Assembly: GCA_964643145.1 (NCBI GenBank)
Contig: CAZXPG010000042.1
Coordinates: 1-17,536 of the forward strand
Origin: CAZXPG01 sp964643145
GTDB taxonomy: Bacteria; Pseudomonadota; Alphaproteobacteria; Rickettsiales; Arcanibacteraceae
Direction: 5' to 3'
Length of the DNA stretch: 17,536 nt
Position 1 is the stretch's first letter; the number at the start of each line of letters is the position of its first letter. A program made the position numbers and the translations under genes. Positions 1 to 11,100 of the stretch are shown in pieces. Under the pieces are notes generated by a model, which was given only the letters and a program-made list of their open reading frames with translations, did no database searches and had not been told where the DNA came from.

Positions 1-2
1 CC

Positions 3-975
3 ATGAATGGAGCCAGTGCGCCGATTGATAAAACGGACTGGTCGCCACTTCAGGGCAAGCATGTGCTGATCTGGCCGGATAACGATGAGCCAGGAAGAAA
101 ATATGCGGAATCAGTGGCTGCATTCCTTCGGTCATCTGGCGTTGTTTCTCTTGCTATCCTCACCATTCCTACCGATAAAGCTGCTAAATGGGATGCAGCT
201 GATGCAGTAAGTGAACACGTAGATATCACCGTATTCCTGGCCTCTTCTGGCAAAATTCCCGTACCTGTACTGACTCCCATTCCTGCATTTACGGTTGCTC
301 ATCTCCTTGATGACAACTCTCCTATGCCGGATGATATTATCGCTCCCCGTATTTTAACACCGGGTGGGCTGCTGGTGTTTGGTGGTGCCCCCAAGGTAGG
401 AAAAACAGACCTATTGCTGGCATGGATGGCCTATATGGCTGCCGGTATTCCCTTTCTTGGCATGATACCTGCCAAACCACTCAAGATTTATTATCTTCAG
501 GCAGAGATTGGTTATCACTATCTGCGGGAACGGCTGAAACAACTGAACTTTGAGCCAAATCTGCTGCCACTAGTGCGCAAGAATCTGGTTATCACTCCGC
601 AGATACGTATGCTGCTTGATGAGCATGGTGTTATCCAGGTGCGTGATAGCATTCAAAGCTTCTTCAAGCTGGAAGAAGTAAATATTATTGCTATCGACCC
701 GCTACGCAACCTGTTTGATGCCGGAGAAAACGGCAACGAAAATGATAACAGCGCCATGATGTTCTTCCTGCAGGAACGTGTGGAGACTCTACACTATCAA
801 CCAATTCTGTCAGGCGTTTGAGAACAAAGGGGGGTTAGGTGGGCAGCATGCCATCCGTGACCGCATCGATGTGCTGACTACTAAAGGCTATATCAAGTTC
901 AATAAGGAAGGTGCCGCCCGCTCACGTAATGGCTTCTTATGCGTAGAGGCAATGGAAAGCCTATCGTGTACTAAA
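3..975 (+). pseudogene. RepA-like Toprim/AAA replication protein, internally deleted and frameshifted; 5' end outside window
   Basis: Remnant of a plasmid/phage-type replication protein combining a Toprim (primase-type) domain with a RepA-like hexameric ATPase. The first open part (3-821) begins inside the Toprim domain: the acidic motif WPDND is at residues 24-28 counted from the first Met, so the N-terminus lies to the left. A Walker A motif, GAPKVGKT, is at residues 128-135, and a Walker B-like IIAID is at 228-232. After FFLQERVETL the reading leaves the family pattern and soon stops at 819-821. In the +1 frame, 778 to about 960 encodes what looks like the original C-terminal winged-helix-like tail (LYTINQFCQAFENKGG ... 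GYIKFNKEG ... RSRNGFLCVEAME). The ATPase C-half is therefore deleted with an out-of-frame join near 780-800. The tail also lacks its own stop and runs into the antisense end of the neighbouring nuclease gene. Family assignment is fairly sure; the exact breakpoints are inferred. Confidence 0.72.
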
Positions 976-977
976 AA

Positions 978-1964
978 TTACGCGGCTTCTTCCATTATCC
1001 ATTCGTCAGGGTTCAAATTCTTAACCCTATTCCTGAATACCCGGTCAAAGGCCTCAACTGTTTCCTTAAGCCACTGATGTTGAACAGACCACTCAGCTTC
1101 ATTGGTAGGAGCAAAATTCTTATAAAGCACAATCCGTGATGTTGTTTTCTCCGGTAGCTCTTGCCACTCAAGCGCTGTTCCCAGTTCTTGCTCGATACGA
1201 TCCTTATCACGGGCAAGCAGATGGAAAAACGCCTTGGAATATTGCGGATGAGAAAGCGACAATTCGACACCAATACGGTTCTCACGGGTGTTTAGGGTAG
1301 TAGAAATATCAATCCCGCTACGACCAATCGTGAAAATCTGCCAATGCTGCGGGCGTGGGCTTTGTGAACGGAGTTTGGAATTAGAATCCTGAAGGAATTT
1401 TACAAACTTCTCCCAGTACCGATATTGCAGTTGTTGCGTTTCAGTTGTGGCCTGCTGGCTGATACGCTGTGCTGCCTGGGAAACGGTTTTACTCCAGTTA
1501 TTAGGCTTGGAAACAATATTAAATTTCGGCGCAGGCAGTGAATCATTGATCTGCCATAGCTCAACTTCTAAGCCAAAAAAGCGGAAATGGTCATCCGTAA
1601 TACTATTCAGCCAATCAAGCGCTGCCCGGTGCTCATCGGTAAATTTGGCTGCTATCCATACTACAGTAACCGCTTGTAATCCGGCGGCATAAGTGAGGAG
1701 TTGACCAAGATGCGTGTGATCGGTGCGCTCAATCTGATTTTCAATCACTACCCAGGAATCCTCATGAATATTTTTACACAAAATATCCGCTGAAAATGGC
1801 CCGACATCTTTCTCCTGGGCTTCAAGCTCCAGCTCCATACCAATGGTTTCCGCCAGCAGTTTTAAGTGCTCCTCACGCGCAAGCCATGGCGTGAAGTCAC
1901 GGTCTTCTCTGGCCCAGATATTACGTAATTCAACTTTCTTCAGTGTACCAAGCGATGCAGTCAT
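978..1964 (-). CDS. DUF4268 domain protein, PD-(D/E)XK nuclease-like
   Basis: A 328-residue soluble protein with the pattern of DUF4268 proteins, whose N-terminal half is predicted to adopt a PD-(D/E)XK nuclease fold. Visible motifs are an acidic residue in FSADI (D60) and IENQ at 74-77, in the place of the usual E-x-K, so the catalytic lysine appears replaced by Gln. These are followed by the family-typical TDHTHLGQLLTYAAG (81-95). The C-terminal half (about 180-320) is the DUF4268 region, with conserved-looking Trp and charged residues. The ATG at 1964 is chosen because AGAGGGG lies just upstream; an in-frame TTG at 1985 would add seven residues but has no such site. The gene stands alone between two broken mobile-element genes. 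A role in DNA defence or processing is plausible from the fold and context, but not shown. Confidence 0.8.
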   Translation of the reverse strand: MTASLGTLKKVELRNIWAREDRDFTPWLAREEHLKLLAETIGMELELEAQEKDVGPFSADILCKNIHEDSWVVIENQIERTDHTHLGQLLTYAAGLQAVTVVWIAAKFTDEHRAALDWLNSITDDHFRFFGLEVELWQINDSLPAPKFNIVSKPNNWSKTVSQAAQRISQQATTETQQLQYRYWEKFVKFLQDSNSKLRSQSPRPQHWQIFTIGRSGIDISTTLNTRENRIGVELSLSHPQYSKAFFHLLARDKDRIEQELGTALEWQELPEKTTSRIVLYKNFAPTNEAEWSVQHQWLKETVEAFDRVFRNRVKNLNPDEWIMEEAA

Positions 1965-1997
1965 CCTAACCCCTCTTAACGTCAAAAAAGCAGAATA

Positions 1998-2012
1998 TAA
2001 GTAACTTACTTA
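1998..2012. promoter_or_regulatory. 15-bp palindrome between divergent genes
   Basis: TAAGTAACTTACTTA reads as two 7-bp arms around one central base. It lies in the 86-bp gap between the start of the DUF4268 gene (minus) and the start of the capsid-like fragment (plus). A TATATT-like -10 for the minus strand (1999-1994) overlaps its edge, but I see no convincing -35. It could be an operator. A chance palindrome in AT-rich DNA is also possible. Confidence 0.3.
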
Positions 2013-2050
2013 AACCACAATGGAAATTTAAAACCGACAGGAGAACTTTT

Positions 2051-2160
2051 ATGAGTAACATCACCCAGGAAACGCTGGAACTGGTCAAGGCAGCGCAGAA
2101 AAATCCTGATACTGACCTGGCTAAATCTTATACCCAGAGCAATAGCGCTGTTAGCTGCTC
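2051..2160 (+). pseudogene. Phage major-capsid-like protein, N-terminal fragment only
   Basis: The first about 30 codons (MSNITQETLELVKAAQKNP, then DTDLAKSYTQS) resemble the start of a family of phage capsid-like proteins found in alphaproteobacterial prophages. Those normally continue with a D-L-x-A-P-x-K, L-Y-P, T-P-L-R-N pattern. That continuation is absent here: after about residue 34 the frame runs antisense through the 3' end of the RTX gene and ends at 2335 with no family resemblance. The start is convincing, with AGGAGA seven bases before the ATG. This is therefore the well-preserved 5' end of a gene whose remaining part was lost when the adjacent segment was joined. The capsid assignment rests on remembered sequence pattern only; truncation is the firmer claim. 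Confidence 0.5.
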
Positions 2161-2163
2161 TCT

Positions 2164-5100
2164 TTATGCCCCTACTGCCTCTTCCACTGGTGCCGTGATT
2201 CCGACCGGCATAAGGGGCGCCACTGTTTCTGTAGCAAAAGCAGCGCTGTCATTCGCACTTGACCCCACAGTTGCCAGGATGAAGTGCCCGGCATTTAAGC
2301 TGCCTGAGGCAATTTGCTGTAGGGTGACCGATTGATCGGTACTCAAATTTACCACGGCCTTGTTGCTGCTATAGGCAATATTCAGCATGCTGAACTGCGT
2401 TAGAGTGTTGAAGGTGGAGATATCTATCTTATCATCAGCAAGGGTAAAATCGCGGATGATGTCACGGTCGCCTGCATGGACGCCTATCACAAAAATGTCC
2501 TTACCCCAGCTTCCGGTCAGGCTGTCATTGCCAGCACCGCCAATTAAGGTATCATCACCTGTGCCGCCATTTAAGTTATCATTGCCGGTGCCACCATCGA
2601 GCACGTCACTGCCGCTGCTGGCCCAGAGCACGTCATTACCTGCCCCGCCACTGATGCTGACATTGCTGTAGCTATAGAGCCTGGAGGTCAGGTCTACCAC
2701 ATCATTACCGCCACCGGCCTGGATGGTTTCAACCCCAACAATACGGGCACCGGGCGTGGCTTGCGGAGTGAAGGCATCATCCAGGAAGAGGGCATCGGAA
2801 TCATCCGTCAGCAAGATTTTATCCTGGCCTGTTCCACCATCAAATACATCATAGCTTTGCAGGTTGGGTTGGACGGATATTGTCTCACCATTAATAACAT
2901 GATCCGGGCTGCCGACATTCCAGGCGACAAACCCGGCAGCAAACCGGCTATCTGCCGAATAGACCAGCGTATCGTTGCCTTCACTGCCCTGCAGGAGGTT
3001 GATGCCCTGCCCACCGACCACCGTATCATTGCCAGCGCCACCCACCAGCGTATCATTGCCGCTATCGCCATTGATTGCGTCATTACCCGCACCGCCATTT
3101 AAAGAATCCGCTCCAGCACCTCCCCGGAGTGAGTCGTTGCCTTCCCCGCCTGTGATGGTATCGTTGCCATTGCCACCTTTAAGCGTGTCATTTCCCGCAC
3201 CGCCGATGAGGCTATCATTGCCCGTGCCCCCACTTATGCTGACCGTATGGTTTGCGGCAAGCCCTTCGGCATTAATGCTATTTGCAGTACCGCCGCTGAT
3301 ACTCAGGGAAGATCCTCCCACCAGGTTATCGGTTACGGTAAGGGTGTTATTGCCTGTGGCTAAATGGATATTCTCAATGCCAGACACATGGTCAAAGGCA
3401 GAAGCGTTAACCGTACCAGCATCGGTAAAGTTAAGACTATCCGACCCTACGCCGCCATCTAGTGTGTCATGCGAGTCAAGATTGGCTATGGAAGTAGTGA
3501 AACTGTCATTCCCCGCACCTCCGCTTACATTATCATTCCCGGAACCCATTGTGATAACATCATTGCCGCTGCCTGAAGTGAAATTGAGGTTGCTATGAAG
3601 AGCTGAGGCATCCAGCGTCACATCGCCGCTTTGTTCATGCTGGTAACTGAGCGTCAGGTCATGGCTGTTTGCATCTGCATTGCTGCCAAGCGTAATGCTA
3701 TGCGTGTTTGCTGTGCCATAGAACTCTATATTTTCAACACCGGACACATGCGCAAACTGGCTATCCGTAATGGTGGTGTCGGTATCAGTGAACTGTACCG
3801 CGTCACTTCCAGCACCGCCCACTACCGCACTATCTCCACCCCATTCACTAGCGGTATAATGGAAGCTGTCATTGCCGCTACCGCCATCTAAAGAGTCACT
3901 TCCCGATCCGCCGGTGACGGTATCATTGCCATTACCTGCTGAGAAGGTATCATTCCCTGCACCTCCTGTAAGGCTATCGCCACCACTGCCGCCCGTAATA
4001 TTCACAGTATGGCTTGTGGTAAGCTGTGAGGCATCAATACTGTTAACGGTACCACCACTTATGTTAAGCGTGCCGCCTGTGGCTGAACCGGCTAATGCAT
4101 CGGTTACGGTGAGTGTATTTGTGCCACTTGCTAAGGTGATATTTTCAATGCCGGAGACATGGCCGAAGCTAGAGGCATTAATCGTGCCCGCATCGGTAAA
4201 GGTGAGAGTATCGCTGCCTGTGCCACCCGTTACCGTATCGTGAGACTCAAGGTTAGCTATGGAAGTAGATAAGCTATCATTCCCTGCTCCTGCGTCTACA
4301 GAGTCATCCCCACTGCCACTGCTAAGTGTATCATTTCCATCGCCAGAGAGCAGCGTGTCATTGCTATTGCCGCCTATAATAACGTCATTACCACTACCGC
4401 CACTGATGATAAGAGTTGTATCAGTAGCCGAACCGACTAACGCATCAGGAATGGTGAGTGTATTTGCGCCACTAGCCAGGATGATATGTTCAATGCCGGA
4501 GATATGCGCGAACATATCGGCCGTAATCGTACCATTGTCAGTAAATACCAGTGTATCATTCCCATCCCCGCCGATAATCGTATCATGAGAATTTAGGTTC
4601 TGAGTGCTAGTATAGAAAACATCATCCCCAGCACCGCCATCTAAGGAATCATCACCGCTACTACCAGTGAGGGTATCGTTCCCACCATCTGCTAAAATCG
4701 TGTCATTTCCTGCGCCTCCGGTGAGATTATCATTACCACTGCTGCCAGTAATATTGACCGCATGGCCTGATGCTAGCTGTGATGCATCAATCGTGTTGGC
4801 AGTGCCCCCACTAATGCTGAGGGTGCTATTTGCAGAAGAAGCTACCAGTGCATCGGTAATGGTTATGGTATTTGTACCACTTGCTAAGCTAATAGTCTCA
4901 ATACCGGATACATGGTCAAAGCTAGAGGCATCAATCGTACCTGCATCGGTAAAGGTAAGAGTGTCATTGCCTGTACCACCCGTTACCGTATCGTGAGAAT
5001 CAAGGTCGGCTATGGAAGTGGAAAAACTGTCGTTTCCTGCTCCGCCATCTGAGGAATCATCCCCACTGCCGCCAGTGAGCGTATCGTTTCCATCACCTGC

Positions 5101-8100
5101 TGAAAGAGTATCATTTCCCGCACCTCCTGTAAGATTGTCACCACCACTACCGCCCGTGATATTCACGCTATGGCCCGCGCCAAGTTGTGATGCATCAATG
5201 CTGCTGGCAGTGCCACCGCTTATGTTAAGCGTAGTGCCTGTAGCTGATCCGGCTAATGCATCGGTTACGGTGAGTGTATTCGTGCCTGAAGCTAATGTGA
5301 TAGTCTCAATGCCCGATACATGATCAAAGCTAGAGGCATTAATCGTACCTGCATCGGTAAAGGTAAGAGTGTCGCTGCCTGTGCCGCCCACCACCGTATC
5401 ATGAGAATCAAGGTCGGTTATGGAAGTGGAGAAACTATCATTGCCTACTCCTGCGTCTACAGAGTCATCTCCACTGCCACTGCTAATTGTATCATTCCCA
5501 TCGCCAGAGAGAAGGGTATCATTGCCTGAGCCCCCGGTAAAACTATCGTTAGCACTGCTGCCGGTAATATTAACCGCATGGCCTGACATTACCTGTGATG
5601 CGTCAACCGTACTGGTTGTACCACCAGTAATGCTGAGAGTGCTGTTTGCTGCCGAGCCAACCAAAGCATCAGTAACTGTAAGAATGTTGTTGCCAGAAGC
5701 CAGACTGATTGTTTCAATCCTACTTACATGGTCAAAAGCAGAAGCATTAATCGTGCCCGCATCAGTAAAGGTAAGAGTATCTGTACCTGTACCACCCGTT
5801 ACCGTATCATATGAATCAAGGTTAGCTATAGAAGTGGAAAAACTGTCATTACCTGCTCCACCATCCAAGGAATCATCCCCACTGCCACCAACAAGCGTAT
5901 CATTCCCATCTTCGGCAATGATGCTATCATTTCCTGCGCCACCCGTAACCAAATCATTACCACTACTGCCGGCAAAATAGATTTTATTACCAACCATTAC
6001 CAGCTGGCCTGCATCAATCGTGTCATTGCCACTCCCTTCGATGGTAAGCAATGACCCTGCCATACTGAACAGCGAATCCTTGATAGACAGCATGGTATCA
6101 CCTACTGCCAGCACTATTTTCTCAATGCCTGATACATGGTCGAAGGCTTCGGCTGTTAGAGTGCCTTCATCCGTTAACACCAACGTATCATTGCCGTCCC
6201 CGCCTATAATCGTATCATTGCTACTAAGTTCAAGCATGCTGCTAATAAATACATCATCCCCGGCGCCACCATCCAAGGAATCATCTCCACTACCGCCACT
6301 GAGTGTATCATTCCCCTCAGCAGCCACAATGGTATCGTTGCCAGCCCCACCTGTAACCGAATCATTCCCCACGCCACCGGCGAAGAATATCTTGTTGCCT
6401 ACACTGACCAGGCCGCTGGCATTAAGGATAGTAGCCGTACTACCATTCACGGTAAGAGTATTATTGGTTGTAGAGCTGACCAATGTGTCGGTTATATCAA
6501 GCGTATTATCGTCTGAAGCCAGGTTGAGAGTTTCAATGCCCGATACATGCGCTAGGGCGCTTGTCAGATTGCCTGACTCCGTAAATATCAGCGTATCGTT
6601 GCCCGTGCCGCCATCCAGGGTATCTTCCCCAGCGCTACTATAAAAGGTGTCATCACCATCGCCACCCGCAAGGCTGTTATTTAAACTGTTGCCTTGTAAG
6701 CTGTCATTGCCACTGCCTGTGATAGCATTTTCGATATTGCTGCCCGCTGCCATCCACAGCGTTGCATTCCCTGCACGGGTGACGTGTTCCAGCCCTTCGT
6801 TTAAATCTACCGTAACATCAGTGGTAACAGATGTCGTATCAATGGTGTCATTGCCTGCACCATCCCACAGTGCCTGCTTTTCATACGCAGAACCGACTTT
6901 GTAGGTATCATCTCCGCTGTTAGTGTCGTGGTTTGCACCATACAGTTCCTGGATCGCAGCAATATCATTATAAAGTAGCCCGGTAGGGAGCTCGCCCGGT
7001 ACCTGCTCATTCATCACACTGGCATCGGGGTTATCCGTTTCATTATGGCCAAGCCCCAGCGCGTGGCCTGCTTCATGCAGTGCCGTATAGTTATCCTCTG
7101 CGGTCGTATTCTCCGGTGCGGGGGTAAGAAAGACATCACTATGCTGGATTTCATGGGTATCCAGCGTCACGAAATTCAGCGCCAGCCCTTCCGTTTCTTC
7201 TGACTCTTCAATAGGTGTTCCGCTAGCAATACTGATATCAGGCACAGCCGTATTATCATTCTGCTCCGTAAACACCACACCCGCTACCCTGCTCCAGGCA
7301 TTGAGTGCTGCTATAACCGCATCTTTCTGCTGGTTGGAAACATCATCCAACTCTGTATCCACATGGTACTGTACGGTACTGCTATCAAACGAATAGGTAA
7401 GTTCCGTTGGCTGTTCACCCCGTACCCATTTTGTATCACTCACCAGCGGACCGTGATCCGTACCTCCCACCGAACTTCCACCGCTCAGCGCATGGCTGCT
7501 GACCGTGAGGAAATTACTGCCGGTAATACCCTCTGCTGTCACGTTATCCAGCACCAACTGCTGGCCGGTAGGCAGCACTATCACCGTATTCGCGCCCTGC
7601 TGGCTAATGCTTAAATCGGAGAAATTCTGTACTGCGCCAATCGAAGTGAGAACGATTTTCTCACCTGTGTTGTGTACCTCAAGATCAGTAATCACATCCG
7701 TTGTGCCCGCCTTGGCATCCACATAGAAATGGTCGCTACCTGTGCCGCCTGTCAGGCTATTGTTTCCCTCATTCACATAAATATGGTCATCGCCTTCGCC
7801 GCCATACACTTTATCATTATCACCTCCGGCATAGATTGTATCATTGCCGCCATTGCCGTAAATGGTATCAGCGCCTGCACCGCCATAAATGAGATCACCG
7901 CTGTCGGTTGGGTCACTCTCACCCGTACCGCCATAAATCAGGTCGTTCCCATCCCCGCCTGAAACAATATCCACCCCATGGCCACCAATCAGCGTATCAT
8001 TTCCGTCAGCATTTGTACTGCTTTGAGCATACGGGTCGTTCGGGCGATTTTGCCCATAAATTGCATCCGCCTGGCTGCCACCCACGATGTAATCACTTCC

Positions 8101-11100
8101 GGCATTCCCCACCAGGATATTATTGCCGCCGCCATTGCCGCCCTTTAAATAATCATCCCCGTCATTGCCGTAAAGTTCATTGGGACGTGATCCATTGCCG
8201 CCAAACATAACATCATTGCCGCTACCGCCAAAGGCCACATTCCAGGCATTATAGCCAAAATAGGCGTCATTCCCACCTTGCAATGCGACCACTTGCTTGT
8301 CGGAATCACTCCGCATGATTTCGGATTGGTCGGTACCCGTGAAGCTTGTCCAGGAGTGGCCGAAGACGGTGCCTGCGGGGTCGTGGAGGAAGTCTTTGAC
8401 GGTTTCAATGGCGTCATCGATTTGGTCTTGAAACTGATGAACGATAAGGGCAGTGGCGACAATAACGAGTGCAGGACCTGCTACGGCCAGCAAGCCTCCT
8501 AGTGCAGTAGCAGGACCGCCTGCTGCAAGAGAAAGAATGCTACCAAATGAGGCAGTAGTGGCCGTCCCTGTTGCATAGGCTGTTGTAGCCGCAGCAGATG
8601 CAGTGGCCGTGGCAGCAGTAGTCGTAGCCCCTGCTTCAATAGCTGCTGCATACGCAGTACTATAGGCAACAGTAGAAGATGCTTCGGCTGCTAGGATCGA
8701 AGCTTCAGCAGCTGCCGTAGGGAATAACGTAGCAGCTCCAGCTGCCAGCCCTGCGCCAACACCTGCACCCACTCCATAATTGACCATAAAATAGGCTACT
8801 TCATCCCCCACATGGTCAACATCTAACTGGCCAGTTATCGCTTTCCCTGCCAGGTCAATAGCAAGAGACAAGGCAAAGCTCTGTACGCCTGCATGAAATG
8901 CAGCAGCAAGGGATGGGTCACTGGCAACGATACTTGCCGTATGGGTATCCACCCCTGCAACAGCAAGCGTTAACTTACCCACTAAGGTAGTACCGATACT
9001 TTCCGCTAGCTTAATGACGGCTTCATCCGGGCGGTCACCCAGTACCACATCTGCAAGCAGGGAAGCAAGCGTACCGCTTCCTTCGCCATGAAAACCACTG
9101 GATATATCATTTATAATACCTGCCACCGTACCCTCAATGAGGCTGGAAAGGCTGGTAACTGTAGGGGCTACAAAATTGATACTGGTTTCACCTTGCGGGA
9201 TATATTTAGGAATAGCAATAGGCTGCAGATCACCATCCACCTTCTGGTAAAGCGTATCACCAACCATCCGGTAAGCGCCTTCTTGCATGGTATCTTTCAG
9301 GTAAGAGGTAAGATCACCGTCAGTATTATCTAGAATGTAGGCGCCGGTTGGAGGGGTATAATCGGTGTCGTTGTCGGTTACTTTAAACGTTCCAACCCCG
9401 GTTTTAAGCCAGAGCTCGCCCGATGTGTCTTGGAAGTATGATCCGACTGGCAATCCTTCAGTAGAAAGAACAGGAAGAAAAAGGGAGCCAACAGGAGAGA
9501 CTGTTTCCATCCCTCCCAATTCGTCAGGGACTCCCATATGCTCTGAGGAATCGTTATAAAGAAAAATCTTAGGGTTCCCATCAGAACCTTCTTTGTATTC
9601 CAGTTGATATAAATTGCCTTTATAACCAACTTGAATAGTTCCATCCATTTTTTCATTTTTAAATGTTTCCTTCAGAAATTTAAAATCATCTTCGCTATAC
9701 TCTGGTGGGCGTACAAATTCCTTCGAATAATCAATTTCACTATTAGATACAGGTGTCAACAAATCATGTATAAGCTGTTTCGTTTCGGTCCCGGCATCAA
9801 AAGAAAGTTGTGTTACTATAGCCCTACCAGTAATATATAACACCGCTGCTACTTTTAAATGTGCGGGCCCTTCTAGAAGCTTAACTGTTAATTGGCTTAA
9901 TTGTCCTGTTCCTACAGTATTTACAACAATGGCTGCGCCAGTAGCAGCAGTAGCTTCTAAAATTTTCCCCCAGAAACTTTCAGAAGCAGTATCATCAGCT
10001 GTAGAAGTAGAGCTATCCAATCGTTTTATGCCGTAATCAGTGCCCGCTATAGCTCCACTTATAGCGAATCCTGTTGCAGGAGATATTGCCCCTAGACCTA
10101 AAAATAAATCTTTCCCATAATTAAGATCTGCCTTCACTCCATTCCAAGTATTGGCAACCGTATGTACATTATCCGATTTGTCTGAATCATATCCCGTAAT
10201 AACCTTCCCACCTACCTGATCGAGAGTGGCATTAGGTATGGTGATTAACTTTCCATCTCCTAGGTCAAGAACGGTATCCTTTCCAGTGAATGCAAGAACA
10301 ACCCCCATATGTGGAGTAGAATTACCGCTAATTCCTCCCACTATCGTATCGCTTCCAGTGCCCCCAATCAAGTTATCACTGCCATAATATCTACTAATAT
10401 CAATGTACTGATTGCTATCAGTTGGATCAAAATCCGCCAACACCTGTTGATTCTCTGTCACTGTACTGTTTGCAGAAAGATGATAAAGTTTAATGGTAGA
10501 TGGCTCTCCCGCAAACCCCGAAAAATTCGTAGCCTTCAGCGCACTTACATCCACACCCGGCAATATCAGCGATTGCCCGCTCCCCACATTCACTACTGCG
10601 TCACTTCCCACCTGCTTGAAACCGAGCGCATCGAAGCTGCTGATGCCCAGCTTGGAGAGGTCGATAATGTCATACGGGCTCTTGGGGTTAAACCCTGCCA
10701 GCACCTGTGCCTTATCTGCTGCTTGCTCTATGGTGAACATTTGCAGGGAAGTATTGGGGGTACCAAGTGTACTATTAACGAAATGGAAGCTGGTAGGATT
10801 GGTAGCGTAAGAAACATCCCCATCCGTATGAGTAATAGCCTGGCCACCTACGCTGGTGCCCATCTTCACCTCATCTGTTGCCCGCCAATCCTGGAGCAAC
10901 GTTTGTTGCACCTGCGCAAGTGCCGTATCTGAATTATTCAGGATGAAGTTACTTGCACTTAGCTTGTCCGCCGTCACCCCTTCAATCGTCAATGACCTGC
11001 CAGCGCCTAAATCCACTACTGCCGAGCCGTTCTGGGTGGTTATGCTCAGGCTGCCAACGTTAAAGCGTGAGATATCGATTAAATTGAAAGCCTTATACAG

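Noticed and set aside
2387..6904. Many plus-strand open frames rich in Pro/Ser/Leu (repeated S-L-P-A-P-P-V pattern) opposite the RTX gene
   Set aside because: They are the antisense reading of the repetitive RTX codons. Their repeats mirror the RTX repeats, they lack ribosome binding sites, and the minus-strand frame is unbroken and clearly real.
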